Part shown: positions 1 to 6,385 of the stretch, piece by piece
Position numbering within the stretch: the stretch's first letter is position 1
Layout: each line of letters opens with the position of its first letter
Assembly: GCA_050485385.1 (NCBI GenBank)
Contig: JBJHBG010000154.1
Span: 1-8,542 of the forward strand
Origin: RECO01 sp050485385
GTDB lineage: Bacteria > Pseudomonadota > Alphaproteobacteria > Geminicoccales > Geminicoccaceae
DNA: 8,542 nucleotides
Direction of reading: 5' to 3'
Translations under genes and position numbers: made by a program
The notes under the pieces: generated by a model
What the model was told of the DNA's origin: nothing
Seen by the model: the letters and a program-made list of their open reading frames with translations, nothing else
Databases searched by the model: none

Positions 1-543
1 CTCGGCGTGCCCGGCGTGCCGTTCGACGACCCCGACTTCTACGCGGCGCAGGTGCTCTCGACCGCGCTCGGCGGCGGCATGTCGTCCCGGCTGTTCCAGG
101 AGATCCGCGAGAAACGCGGCCTCGCCTACAGCGTCTTCGCCTTCGCCGGCAGCTATCTCGACTGCGGCGTGCTCGGCATGTACGCCGCCACCGCCAAGGA
201 CGACGCCGCCGAGGTCGTCCGCTTGCTCGACGCCGAGGCCCGCGCCCTGATCGACCGCCCGCGCGAGGCCGAGATCGCCCGCGCCCGCGCCCAGCTCAAG
301 GCGAGCCTGTTGATGTCGCTCGAGAGCTGCGCCTCGGTCTCGGAGGACCTCGCGCGGCAGCAGCTCATCTTCCACGACTATCTGCCGCCCGAGGCGGTGG
401 CAGCCAGGATCGACGCCGTCGACGCGGCGGCCGTCGCCCGTGTCGGCGCCCGGCTGTTCGCCAGCGGCCCGCCGACGCTCACCGCCCTCGGCCCGTTGCC
501 GAACGACCTCGAGGCCGCGGCCGCCCGCGTCCTCGCCCCTTGA
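1..543 (+). CDS. M16-family zinc peptidase (PqqL/processing-peptidase-like), C-terminal part only
   Basis: The reading frame is open from the first base, so the gene begins upstream and only its last 180 codons are present. The visible part is a Peptidase_M16_C domain. A G-G-G-M-S-S-R-L-F stretch is followed by R-E-K-R-G-L-A-Y-S-V; this Arg/Tyr-containing signature marks the C-terminal half of M16 peptidases and helps hold the substrate. The zinc-binding HxxEH motif belongs to the N-terminal half and is outside the window, so I cannot tell an active subunit from an inactive partner. Family members are about 400-450 residues, so a little over half is missing. The alternating acidic and alanine-rich helices after the signature fit the family fold. 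The TGA stop overlaps the TTG start proposed for the next gene. In bacteria these proteins are soluble or periplasmic peptidases, often encoded as tandem pairs. Family call confident; substrate unknown. Confidence 0.9.
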   Translation, partial: LGVPGVPFDDPDFYAAQVLSTALGGGMSSRLFQEIREKRGLAYSVFAFAGSYLDCGVLGMYAATAKDDAAEVVRLLDAEARALIDRPREAEIARARAQLKASLLMSLESCASVSEDLARQQLIFHDYLPPEAVAARIDAVDAAAVARVGARLFASGPPTLTALGPLPNDLEAAAARVLAP

Positions 544-1436
544 GCGACACCGCCGCGGCGGCGGGGCCGCTCGGCAACCCGGCGGCGCGCGGCATCCTCT
601 TGATGATCGCGTCGATGGGGCTCCTCGCCTCGATGGACGTCGCCGGCAAGCTGCTGGTCCAGGACTACAGCGTCTGGCAGGTGCTGTTCGTGCGGCATGC
701 GCTCCTGCTCGTCGCTTGCCTCGCCTGGTTCGGACCGGGGGCCGCGGTCGCCAAGCTGCGAAGCCGCCGGCCGGTCTTGCAGGTGGCGCGGGTGAGTGCC
801 CTCGTCGGCGAGGTCGCGATGGTGCTGTTCGTCTTTCGCTATCTGCCGCTGGCCGATACCCACGCCATCCTGGCCGTCGCTCCGCTGTTCGTGACGGCGC
901 TCGCCTTCTGGTTTCTGGGCGAGCCCGTGGGCATTCGCCGCTGGCTCGCCGTCGGTGTCGGTTTCGTCGGGGTGCTGATCGTCATCCGCCCGGGTCTGGG
1001 CGTGTTCCAGCCGGTCGCTCTGATGGTGCTGGGGTCGGCCTTCCTCTGGGCGGTCTATCAGGTGCTGACGCGGCTGGTGGCGCGCGTCGATTCGAGCGAG
1101 ACCGCCTTTCTCTATCTCGTGGTCGCCGGCTGCGTCGGTCCGGGCCTCGCGATGCCGTGGGTCTGGCGCACCCCCGGCGACCTCGCCACCGTCGGGCTCT
1201 TCGTGCTCGTCTCGGTGCTCGGCGCCGCCGGCCATCTCGGTCTGGTCATGGCGCTGCGAGCGGCACCGGCATCGACCTTGCAGCCCTTCAGCTATACGAT
1301 GCTGGTCTGGGCGACGGTGTGGGGCTTTCTGGTCTTCGCCGACGTGCCGGATCCGTTCACGTGCATCGGTGCGGCGATCGTGGTGGCAAGCGGCCTCTAC
1401 ACGTGGCATCGGGAACGCAAGCGTGGCCTCCGTTGA
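540..1436 (+). CDS. EamA/DMT-superfamily membrane transporter
   Basis: This is a 298-residue, very hydrophobic protein with two EamA repeats and about ten predicted membrane helices, an inner-membrane carrier of the drug/metabolite transporter superfamily. Helices run from about residue 18 to the end. The first repeat closes with the typical F-L-G-E-P-V then G-V-L-I-V-I-R-P-G pattern (about 125-151), and the second ends near 270-290 before a basic tail (H-R-E-R-K-R). Length is normal for the family. The start is a TTG overlapping the peptidase stop as TTGA. No Shine-Dalgarno sequence is visible, so translation probably depends on coupling. In-frame TTG (600) and ATG (603) codons are alternatives, but they would fall inside the first membrane helix. 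The substrate cannot be read from sequence. Closeness to malonyl-CoA decarboxylase raises, but does not show, a link to carboxylic acid transport. Confidence 0.88.
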   Translation: MSDTAAAAGPLGNPAARGILLMIASMGLLASMDVAGKLLVQDYSVWQVLFVRHALLLVACLAWFGPGAAVAKLRSRRPVLQVARVSALVGEVAMVLFVFRYLPLADTHAILAVAPLFVTALAFWFLGEPVGIRRWLAVGVGFVGVLIVIRPGLGVFQPVALMVLGSAFLWAVYQVLTRLVARVDSSETAFLYLVVAGCVGPGLAMPWVWRTPGDLATVGLFVLVSVLGAAGHLGLVMALRAAPASTLQPFSYTMLVWATVWGFLVFADVPDPFTCIGAAIVVASGLYTWHRERKRGLR

Positions 1437-1466
1437 CGGGCCGTGCGTCCATGCGACTGCCGACGG

Positions 1467-1474
1467 GAGAGGGA
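1467..1474 (+). promoter_or_regulatory. Ribosome binding site of malonyl-CoA decarboxylase
   Basis: A purine-rich GAGAGGGA stands seven bases before the ATG at 1482. It decides the start in favour of 1482 over the longer frame opening at the GTG at 1443, whose extra residues (arginine- and cysteine-rich) do not resemble the family. Confidence 0.65.
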
Positions 1475-1481
1475 CGGCGTC

Positions 1482-2858
1482 ATGGCGGAGACGTTCTTTC
1501 AGTCGCTGTTCACGTCGATCGCCGACAGCGGGCGCGAGCTGATCGGCCGCAATCTCTCGCGCTCGGAGCGTTCCGGGGCCGACCGCGTGGTCGAGTTGGG
1601 CCGGGCGCTTTTGTCCTCGCGCGGCGAGGCGTCCGGCGCCGCTCTCGCCGTGGCGGCGTTGGAGGCCTATGCGGCGGTACCGGAGGAGGAGCTGGGCACA
1701 CTGTTCGCCCGCCTCGTCGGCGAGTTCTGCGCCGACGAGGCCGCGGTGCTGGCAGCGGCCGAGGCCTATCGCCGCGCACCCAACGCCACCACGCTCAGCC
1801 GTCTGGCGGACGCCGCCGAGCCGCCCCGCCGCGAGCTCCTGCGCCGGTTGAACATCGCCCCCGGCGGCACCTCGGCGCTGGTTCGCATGCGCGAGGCGGT
1901 GCTCCGCCGGCTGAAGGACGATCCGGCGCTGCAACCGCTCGACGACGACCTCCAGCATCTCTTCGCCTCCTGGTTCAATCGAGGCTTTTTGCAGGCGAAG
2001 CGCATCGACTGGCACACGCCGGCGATCGTGCTCGAGAAGCTGATCGCCTACGAGGCGGTGCACGAGATCGAGGGTTGGGACGATCTGCGCCGTCGCTTGG
2101 AGGCGGATCGCCGCTGCTTCGCCTTCTTCCACCCGGCGCTGCCGGACGAGCCGTTGATCTTCGTCCAGGTGGCGCTGGTGAAGGGCATGCCGGATCGCGT
2201 GCAGCCGCTGTTGGACCGCAACGCCGACGTGCTCGACCCGAAGCAGGCCGACACGGCGGTCTTCTTCTCCATCTCCAACTGCCAAAAGGGCCTGCGCAGC
2301 ATCTCCTTCGGCAACTTCCTGATCAAGCAGGTGGCGGCCGAGCTGAGCGCCGAGTTCCCCAACCTCAAGACCTTCGTCACCCTGTCGCCGGTGCCCGGCT
2401 TGGCCCGTTGGCTGGAGCAGGAGGCGGCGGCCCACGACGACGTACGGGCGCTGCTCGCGCAGGTACGGGCGCAGCGCAGCGACGACTGGCGGGATGCCGA
2501 GGCGGTGGAAGCCCTCCGCGAGCCGCTGTGCCAGCTCGCTGCCTGGTACCTGACGCGCGAGCGCCGGGGTGCCCTGCCGCTCGACCCGGTGGCGCGCTTC
2601 CACCTCGGCAACGGCGCTCGGCTGGAGCGCATCGACTGGCGCGGCGACCTCTCGCCCAAGGGGCTCGCCCAGGCGCACGGCATCATGGTCAACTACCTTT
2701 ACCGGCTCGACCAAGTGGAGCGGAACCACGAGGCCTTCGTCAACGAGCGCCGCGTGGTCGCCTCCTCCAGCGTCGAGAAGCTGGCCAAGGCTAGTCTTGC
2801 CGCCAAGCGAGAGGCGGCCAAGGCCCCGGCCAAGCCGGTCGAGGCGGCGACGACGTGA
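1482..2858 (+). CDS. Malonyl-CoA decarboxylase
   Basis: This enzyme decarboxylates malonyl-CoA to acetyl-CoA and CO2. In bacteria that serves malonate use or removal of excess malonyl-CoA. The 458-residue protein has a helical N-terminal domain (roughly 1-150) and a C-terminal GNAT-like catalytic domain. The catalytic pair is present: Ser302 in T-L-S-P-V-P-G, aligning with human Ser329, and His374 in F-H-L-G-N-G-A, aligning with human His423. The CoA-binding loop F-S-I-S-N-C-Q-K-G-L lies at about 262-271, and the end carries G-I-M-V-N-Y-L-Y. The start is the ATG at 1482, preceded by a purine-rich GAGAGGGA (1467-1474) about seven bases away; an upstream GTG at 1443 lacks such a site. Length matches Rhizobium MatA-type enzymes. 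The Ser-His distance is 72 residues, against 94 in the human enzyme, so the intervening loop is shorter. No malonyl-CoA synthetase is in the window. The stop overlaps the next gene as GTGA. Confidence 0.95.
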   Translation: MAETFFQSLFTSIADSGRELIGRNLSRSERSGADRVVELGRALLSSRGEASGAALAVAALEAYAAVPEEELGTLFARLVGEFCADEAAVLAAAEAYRRAPNATTLSRLADAAEPPRRELLRRLNIAPGGTSALVRMREAVLRRLKDDPALQPLDDDLQHLFASWFNRGFLQAKRIDWHTPAIVLEKLIAYEAVHEIEGWDDLRRRLEADRRCFAFFHPALPDEPLIFVQVALVKGMPDRVQPLLDRNADVLDPKQADTAVFFSISNCQKGLRSISFGNFLIKQVAAELSAEFPNLKTFVTLSPVPGLARWLEQEAAAHDDVRALLAQVRAQRSDDWRDAEAVEALREPLCQLAAWYLTRERRGALPLDPVARFHLGNGARLERIDWRGDLSPKGLAQAHGIMVNYLYRLDQVERNHEAFVNERRVVASSSVEKLAKASLAAKREAAKAPAKPVEAATT

Positions 2859-3343
2859 GCCGGCTGGCACGGCCGACCGTTCGCCGGGTGATCGAGGCCC
2901 TGGCGGCGGCGGGGCTCGACGACCGCGTGGTCGAGCTGGCGGAAACGGCGCGCACCGCCGAGGATGCCGCGCGCGCGCTCGGCGTCGCCGTCGGCGCCAT
3001 CGTCAAGTCGCTGGTCTTCACGGTCGGCGAGCGGCCGGTGGTGGCGCTGGTGGCGGGCGACCGCCGTTGCCGCACCGAGACGTTGCCGGCGGCCCTGGCG
3101 CTCGAGGGCGAGGTCGCGCGCGCCGGCCCCGCCTTGGTCAAGGCGGCAACGGGCTTCACCATCGGTGGCGTGGCGCCAGTGGGTTTTCCCGCTCCGCTGC
3201 CCATCGCCGTCGACGCCAGCCTCGAGCGCTTCGCCGACCTCTACGCCGCGGCCGGCCACCCGCACTGCGTCTTCCGCACGAGCTACCCGGAACTGCTGGC
3301 GCTCAGCGGCGCGTCTCGGAGTACGGCTCTCGCCGCCGATTGA
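2855..3343 (+). CDS. YbaK/ProX-type aminoacyl-tRNA deacylase
   Basis: This is a 162-residue single-domain protein of the YbaK/aminoacyl-tRNA editing family. Members hydrolyse mischarged tRNA in trans, for example Cys-tRNA(Pro) or Ala-tRNA(Pro). The catalytic lysine is seen as Lys51 in A-I-V-K-S-L-V-F, the usual position after the first third. The glycine-rich substrate loop I-G-G-V-A-P-V-G-F (about 103-111) and the C-terminal C-V-F-R-T-S-Y-P-E-L-L are also typical. Length is normal. Translation starts at a GTG overlapping the decarboxylase stop (GTGA), with GAGG at 2841-2844 ten bases upstream, so the two genes are translationally coupled. Which mischarged tRNA it edits cannot be decided; the sequence looks like the YbaK/YeaK side of the family. 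The last bases, TTGACC around the TGA stop, also form the -35 box of the tRNA promoter that follows. Confidence 0.88.
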   Translation: MSRLARPTVRRVIEALAAAGLDDRVVELAETARTAEDAARALGVAVGAIVKSLVFTVGERPVVALVAGDRRCRTETLPAALALEGEVARAGPALVKAATGFTIGGVAPVGFPAPLPIAVDASLERFADLYAAAGHPHCVFRTSYPELLALSGASRSTALAAD

Positions 3344-3368
3344 CCGCCTTCACCGCCTTCGATATGAC
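3340..3368 (+). promoter_or_regulatory. Promoter of tRNA-Ser, -35 box overlapping the upstream stop codon
   Basis: TTGACC at 3340-3345 (five of six match to TTGACA) and TATGAC at 3363-3368 (four of six to TATAAT) are separated by exactly 17 bases, as in a housekeeping sigma-70 promoter. Transcription would begin near 3374-3376, about five to seven bases before the mature tRNA end. The bases after the -10 box are CCCG, a GC-rich discriminator like those at stable-RNA promoters under stringent control. The -35 box includes the TGA stop of the deacylase gene (3341-3343). This is a reading of the sequence; no start site has been measured. Confidence 0.6.
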
Positions 3369-3380
3369 CCCGAACTTGCC

Positions 3381-3473
3381 GGAGGGGTGGCCGAGTGGCT
3401 GAAGGCGACGGTTTGCTAAACCGTTATACGGGGACAACTCGTATCGTGGGTTCGAATCCCATCCCCTCCGCCA
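3381..3473 (+). tRNA. tRNA-Ser (anticodon GCT)
   Basis: This is a complete class II tRNA. The acceptor stem is GGAGGGG (3381-3387) paired with CCCCTCC (3463-3469), followed by discriminator G and an encoded CCA (3471-3473). The anticodon stem ACGGT/ACCGT (3408-3412, 3420-3424) closes the seven-base loop TTGCTAA, giving anticodon GCT at 3415-3417, which reads the serine codons AGC and AGU. A long variable arm (ATACG...CGTAT) and the T-arm with GGTTCGAATCC complete the serine-type fold. It has its own promoter immediately upstream. No clear U-rich terminator follows, so transcription may continue into the methyltransferase gene. Confidence 0.97.
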
Positions 3474-3497
3474 GTTCCGCGGCCGCTTTGGAAAGCC

Positions 3498-4214
3498 TTG
3501 CGTTTCGATAGGCCGACGGCCGGGAGCGGGTGGACGGAACCCTTGCAGACGCGCCGCCATACCGAGGTCGTTCGCGCCCTTCTGCCGCTCGAGGGGCGGG
3601 TGGTGGTGGACGTCGGCTGCGGCCGGGGCGGCCTTGCCCGCTGGCTGGCGCGCACCGCCGCGTTGGTGGTCGGCCTCGACGTGCAGGCGGCGGCGGCGCG
3701 GGCGGCACGGGCGAACGGAGAGGGGCGCGTGCTCGCGGCGGTCGCCGCCGCCGACCGCTTGCCGCTCGCTGTGGCCAGCGTCGATGCGGCGGTGGTGTTC
3801 AACAGCCTGCACCACTTTCCCGAGCCCGCGGCCGTGCTCCGCGAACTCGGTCGCGTCGTGCGTCCGGGCGGGCATCTCTACGTGGCCGAGCCGCTGCCCG
3901 AGGGCAGCTATTTCGCGTTCATGCAGCCGGTCGACGACGAGACCGACGTGCGCCTCGCCGCCCAGCGCGCCCTGGCGTGCGCGGACGATGCCCATTTCGT
4001 ACTCGCAACCTCGCTCGACTACGCCTATGAGGTCGTCGTTCGCGATATGGCGGCCGAGATCGCCGGCTGGCTGGCGGTCGACCCGGCGCGCCAGGCCGCG
4101 GTGGAAGCGGTCGGCGACGCTTGGCCGGCCCGCTTCGCAAGCTTGGGCGAGCCCCTGGACGAGGGCCGCCGGTTCACCCAACCCATGCGAGTCTGGTGCT
4201 TTAGCCGCGCCTGA
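3498..4214 (+). CDS. Class I SAM-dependent methyltransferase (Methyltransf_11 type)
   Basis: This soluble 238-residue protein transfers a methyl group from S-adenosylmethionine to an unknown acceptor. Motif I is V-V-V-D-V-G-C-G-R-G-G (about 35-45), the acidic residue binding the ribose is Asp61 in V-V-G-L-D, and the later motifs are F-N-S-L-H-H-F (101-107) and R-V-V-R-P-G-G-H-L-Y-V-A-E-P (119-132). This is the Methyltransf_11/UbiE-like pattern. The C-terminal 100 residues are less diagnostic. No ATG fits the N-terminus. The TTG at 3498 gives a natural lead-in (W-T-E-P-L-Q-T-R-R-H) before motif I, but the purine run GGAAAG (3490-3495) is very close to it; a second TTG at 3543 is the alternative. 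The gene starts 25 bases after a tRNA-Ser gene and may share its transcript. Fold and cofactor are certain; the substrate and exact start are not. Confidence 0.85.
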   Translation: MRFDRPTAGSGWTEPLQTRRHTEVVRALLPLEGRVVVDVGCGRGGLARWLARTAALVVGLDVQAAAARAARANGEGRVLAAVAAADRLPLAVASVDAAVVFNSLHHFPEPAAVLRELGRVVRPGGHLYVAEPLPEGSYFAFMQPVDDETDVRLAAQRALACADDAHFVLATSLDYAYEVVVRDMAAEIAGWLAVDPARQAAVEAVGDAWPARFASLGEPLDEGRRFTQPMRVWCFSRA

Positions 4215-4237
4215 CGACCCTTCCTGGACGATCTGCC

Positions 4238-4885
4238 ATGCATGCCGACCATCCGATGCCGCCCGAGGTGGTGCTCTTCGACCTTGGAGGCGTCCTCATC
4301 GACTGGGATCCGCGCCACCTCTACCGCAAGCTGGTGTCGGACGAGACGTTCATGGAGTGGTTCCTCGCCGAGGTCTGCTCGCCGGAGTGGAACGCGCACC
4401 AGGACGCCGGCCGGAGCTGGGCCGAGGCCGTCGCGGAGGCAACCGGGCGCCACCCGGAGCACGCGGCGCTGATCCGGGCCTTCGCCGACCGGTGGCCGGA
4501 GATGGTGGCGGGCGACATCCCCGAGAGCGTGGCCGTGCTGGAGGCGCTGGCCGCCCGTGACGTACCTCTATACGCGCTGACCAACTGGTCGGCCGAGACC
4601 TTCCACGTCGCACGCGACCGTTTCCCCTGGTTGCGTCACTTCCGCGACATTCTCGTTTCGGGCGAAGTTGGCATGAAGAAGCCCGATCCGGCGATATTCC
4701 GGTTGATGCTGGATCGAATGGGCGTAGAACCGGGAACCGTCCTGTTCATCGACGATGTGGCGGCGAACGTGACGGCAAGCCGAGCCTTGGGCTTTCAGAC
4801 CATCCACTTCACCTCCCCCGCCGTGGTGACGGGCGATGCGCGTATCGGTCGCCTGCTCGGCCTCGACGCGGCCAGTGCGGCGTGA
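4238..4885 (+). CDS. HAD-superfamily hydrolase, subfamily IA (YihX-like phosphatase)
   Basis: This 215-residue protein is a haloacid dehalogenase-type hydrolase, probably a cytosolic phosphatase. Motif I is L-F-D-L-G-G-V-L-I-D-W-D with nucleophile Asp15. The position two residues on is Gly17 rather than the usual second Asp; E. coli YihX likewise has D-L-G there. Motif II is Thr115 in L-T-N-W-S, motif III is Lys147/Lys148 in G-M-K-K-P-D-P, and motif IV is the metal-binding Asp172-Asp173 in F-I-D-D. Residues about 25-100 form the helical cap expected for a C1-type cap. Length is normal. The ATG at 4238 has only a weak GGA upstream; ATG at 4256 would remove six residues without touching motif I. 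It lies 23 bases after the methyltransferase and 48 before ptsN, so it could belong to either unit. A 2-haloacid dehalogenase role is less likely. The natural substrate is unknown. Confidence 0.88.
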   Translation: MHADHPMPPEVVLFDLGGVLIDWDPRHLYRKLVSDETFMEWFLAEVCSPEWNAHQDAGRSWAEAVAEATGRHPEHAALIRAFADRWPEMVAGDIPESVAVLEALAARDVPLYALTNWSAETFHVARDRFPWLRHFRDILVSGEVGMKKPDPAIFRLMLDRMGVEPGTVLFIDDVAANVTASRALGFQTIHFTSPAVVTGDARIGRLLGLDAASAA

Positions 4886-4933
4886 CGTCACCATGGTCCC
4901 GCACCACGAACCGAAACGACCTTCGAGGTCCTG

Positions 4934-5404
4934 ATGCCTGAACTCGTCGAGGTCCTCGCACCCGAGGACATTCGTCTTCGCGTTCCCGTCACCAGCAAGC
5001 GCCAACTCATCGGCGAGATCGCAGCGACCGCCGCGCGCACCTTCGCTGTGGACCAGCCGGCGGTGTTGGCGGCGCTGACCGAGCGCGAGCGGCTCGGGTC
5101 CACCGGGGTCGGCCACGGCGTCGCCCTGCCGCACGCCCGCCTGAACGGTATGCGCCGGCTCGCCGGCATGTTCTGGCGGCTGGAGCAGCCGGTCGGCTTC
5201 GATGCGATCGACGATGCGCCGGTGGACCTCGTGTTCGTCCTGCTGGTGCCGGACGACGCCGACAACCTGCACTTGAAGACGCTGGCCAAGATCGCCCGGC
5301 GGCTGCGAGAGGCCGATGTTCGCGAGCGTTTGCGCGCGGTCGACGACCCGAAGCAGGTCTGGCGGACGCTCGTTGGCGAAAACGGTGTGCACGTCGCGGC
5401 CTGA
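4934..5404 (+). CDS. ptsN: PTS IIA-like nitrogen-regulatory protein PtsN (EIIA-Ntr)
   Basis: This 156-residue cytosolic protein is the last phosphoacceptor of the nitrogen phosphotransferase chain (PtsP to NPr/HPr to PtsN). It regulates partners by its phosphorylation state instead of importing sugar. The PTS_EIIA type 2 domain spans most of the protein. The phosphorylated His67 lies in G-V-A-L-P-H-A-R-L, preceded by the diagnostic E-R-E-R-L-G-S-T-G-V-G. A second conserved histidine is His113 in N-L-H-L-K-T-L. GAGG at 4925-4928 is five bases before the ATG, supporting this start. In many proteobacteria ptsN is near rpoN and hpf; here it stands 87 bases ahead of rapZ, followed by a second EIIA and HPr, which is the likely phosphodonor. 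It occupies the place often held by hprK in alphaproteobacteria. The family call is firm. Confidence 0.94.
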   Translation: MPELVEVLAPEDIRLRVPVTSKRQLIGEIAATAARTFAVDQPAVLAALTERERLGSTGVGHGVALPHARLNGMRRLAGMFWRLEQPVGFDAIDDAPVDLVFVLLVPDDADNLHLKTLAKIARRLREADVRERLRAVDDPKQVWRTLVGENGVHVAA

Positions 5405-5491
5405 GGCTCTCCGGCATCGCCCGAGCGGTGCTGGCCGTCCGCGCCGAAGTGCCTATTTGTGGTGCGAGGACAGCGGGGAGAACGGAGCCCG

Positions 5492-6385
5492 ATGGCAAGG
5501 GTGGTGATCGTCACGGGGCTGGCCGGCGCGGGCCGCGGTACGGCGCTCGGCGCACTCGAGGACTGCGGCTTCGAGGCCGTCGACAACCTGCCCGTCAGCC
5601 TGATCGCCACGGTGATCGAGGCGCGCGGGCCGGAGCCGCGCCCGCTTGCGATCGGCATCGACAGCCGTGCCCGCCAGTTCGATGCCGAGACGGTGGTGTC
5701 GATGGTCGAGGCCCTGCGGACGCAGCCGACGGCCGACCTCGCGGTGCTCTTCCTCGACTGCGACGACGAGGTGATTGCCCAGCGCTTCACCGAGACCCGA
5801 CGGCGGCATCCGCTCGCCGACCGCCCGGTTGCCGACGCCATCGTCCGCGAGCGCGAGGTGATGGCGCGGCTGCGCGCCATCGCCGACGTCCACCTCGACA
5901 CCACCCGCTTTTCCGTCCACGACCTGCGCCGCCAGATCATGCAACGCTTCGGCGCCGAAGCCGACGCCGGTCTGCGCGTCGAGGTGGTCTCGTTCTCCTA
6001 CCGCACCGGCGTCCCGCGCGAGGCCGATCTCGTGTTCGACGTGCGCTTCCTCGCCAACCCGCATTGGCAGCCGCAACTCAGGGCGCAGATCGGCCTCGAT
6101 CCGGAGGTGCAGGCCTTCGTCCGCGCCGATGTGCGTTTCGGCGCCTTCGTTGCCCGGTTGGTCGAGCTTCTGGACATGCTGCTGCCCGCCTATCGCGAGG
6201 AGGGCAAGAGCTACCTCACGATCGCTTTCGGCTGCACGGGCGGCAAGCACCGCTCGGTGTTCGTTGCCGAGACCGTGGCCGAGCATCTCGCCCGCGCCGG
6301 CTGGAACGTCGGCGTGCGGCACCGCGAGCAGGGCCTCGTCCGCGATCTTTCCACCCAAGTACCCGCCTTGGAGACGGCCTCGTGA
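5492..6385 (+). CDS. rapZ: RapZ/YvcJ-family nucleotide-binding protein (P-loop altered)
   Basis: This is a 297-residue RapZ family protein. E. coli RapZ is an RNA-binding adaptor directing decay of sRNA GlmZ and so controlling glucosamine-6-phosphate synthase; B. subtilis YvcJ hydrolyses nucleotides. The family layout is clear: an N-terminal P-loop domain with A-L-E-D-C-G-F-E-A-V-D-N-L-P after the loop, a Walker B-like stretch A-V-L-F-L-D-C-D-D-E (84-93), T-E-T-R-R-R-H-P-L, then the C-terminal domain with E-A-D-L-V-F-D-V-R-F-L and G-C-T-G-G-K-H-R-S (247-255), part of the conserved C-terminal region. The Walker A, normally GxxxxGK[ST], reads G9-L-A-G-A-G14-R15-G16-T, so the invariant Lys and the following Ser are both replaced. 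The ATG at 5492 has GGAG at 5484-5487 and gives the usual start of the family; an upstream GTG at 5459 adds eleven atypical residues. The stop overlaps the EIIA start as GTGA. Whether the protein still binds nucleotide is open. Confidence 0.93.
   Translation: MARVVIVTGLAGAGRGTALGALEDCGFEAVDNLPVSLIATVIEARGPEPRPLAIGIDSRARQFDAETVVSMVEALRTQPTADLAVLFLDCDDEVIAQRFTETRRRHPLADRPVADAIVREREVMARLRAIADVHLDTTRFSVHDLRRQIMQRFGAEADAGLRVEVVSFSYRTGVPREADLVFDVRFLANPHWQPQLRAQIGLDPEVQAFVRADVRFGAFVARLVELLDMLLPAYREEGKSYLTIAFGCTGGKHRSVFVAETVAEHLARAGWNVGVRHREQGLVRDLSTQVPALETAS

Noticed and set aside
1443..1481. A longer malonyl-CoA decarboxylase starting at GTG 1443
   Set aside because: The added residues do not resemble the family, and the purine-rich site at 1467-1474 fits ATG 1482.
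378..2870. An 830-codon open frame on the minus strand across the peptidase, transporter and decarboxylase genes
   Set aside because: Its translation is rich in Arg, His and Gln with no domain pattern. It is the complement of well-supported genes in high-GC DNA, where antisense stops are rare.
3477..3490. GC palindrome GCGGCCGC just after the tRNA as a possible terminator
   Set aside because: The palindrome has no loop of useful size and no T-run follows, so it is probably incidental in GC-rich DNA.
3303..4181. Minus-strand frames across the tRNA whose translation contains G-W-D-S-N-P-R or G-I-R-T-H-D
   Set aside because: These peptides are the antisense reading of a tRNA-Ser gene, a well-known source of false proteins in databases.
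5459..5491. A longer RapZ starting at GTG 5459
   Set aside because: RapZ proteins begin a few residues before the P-loop, and ATG 5492 has GGAG just upstream.
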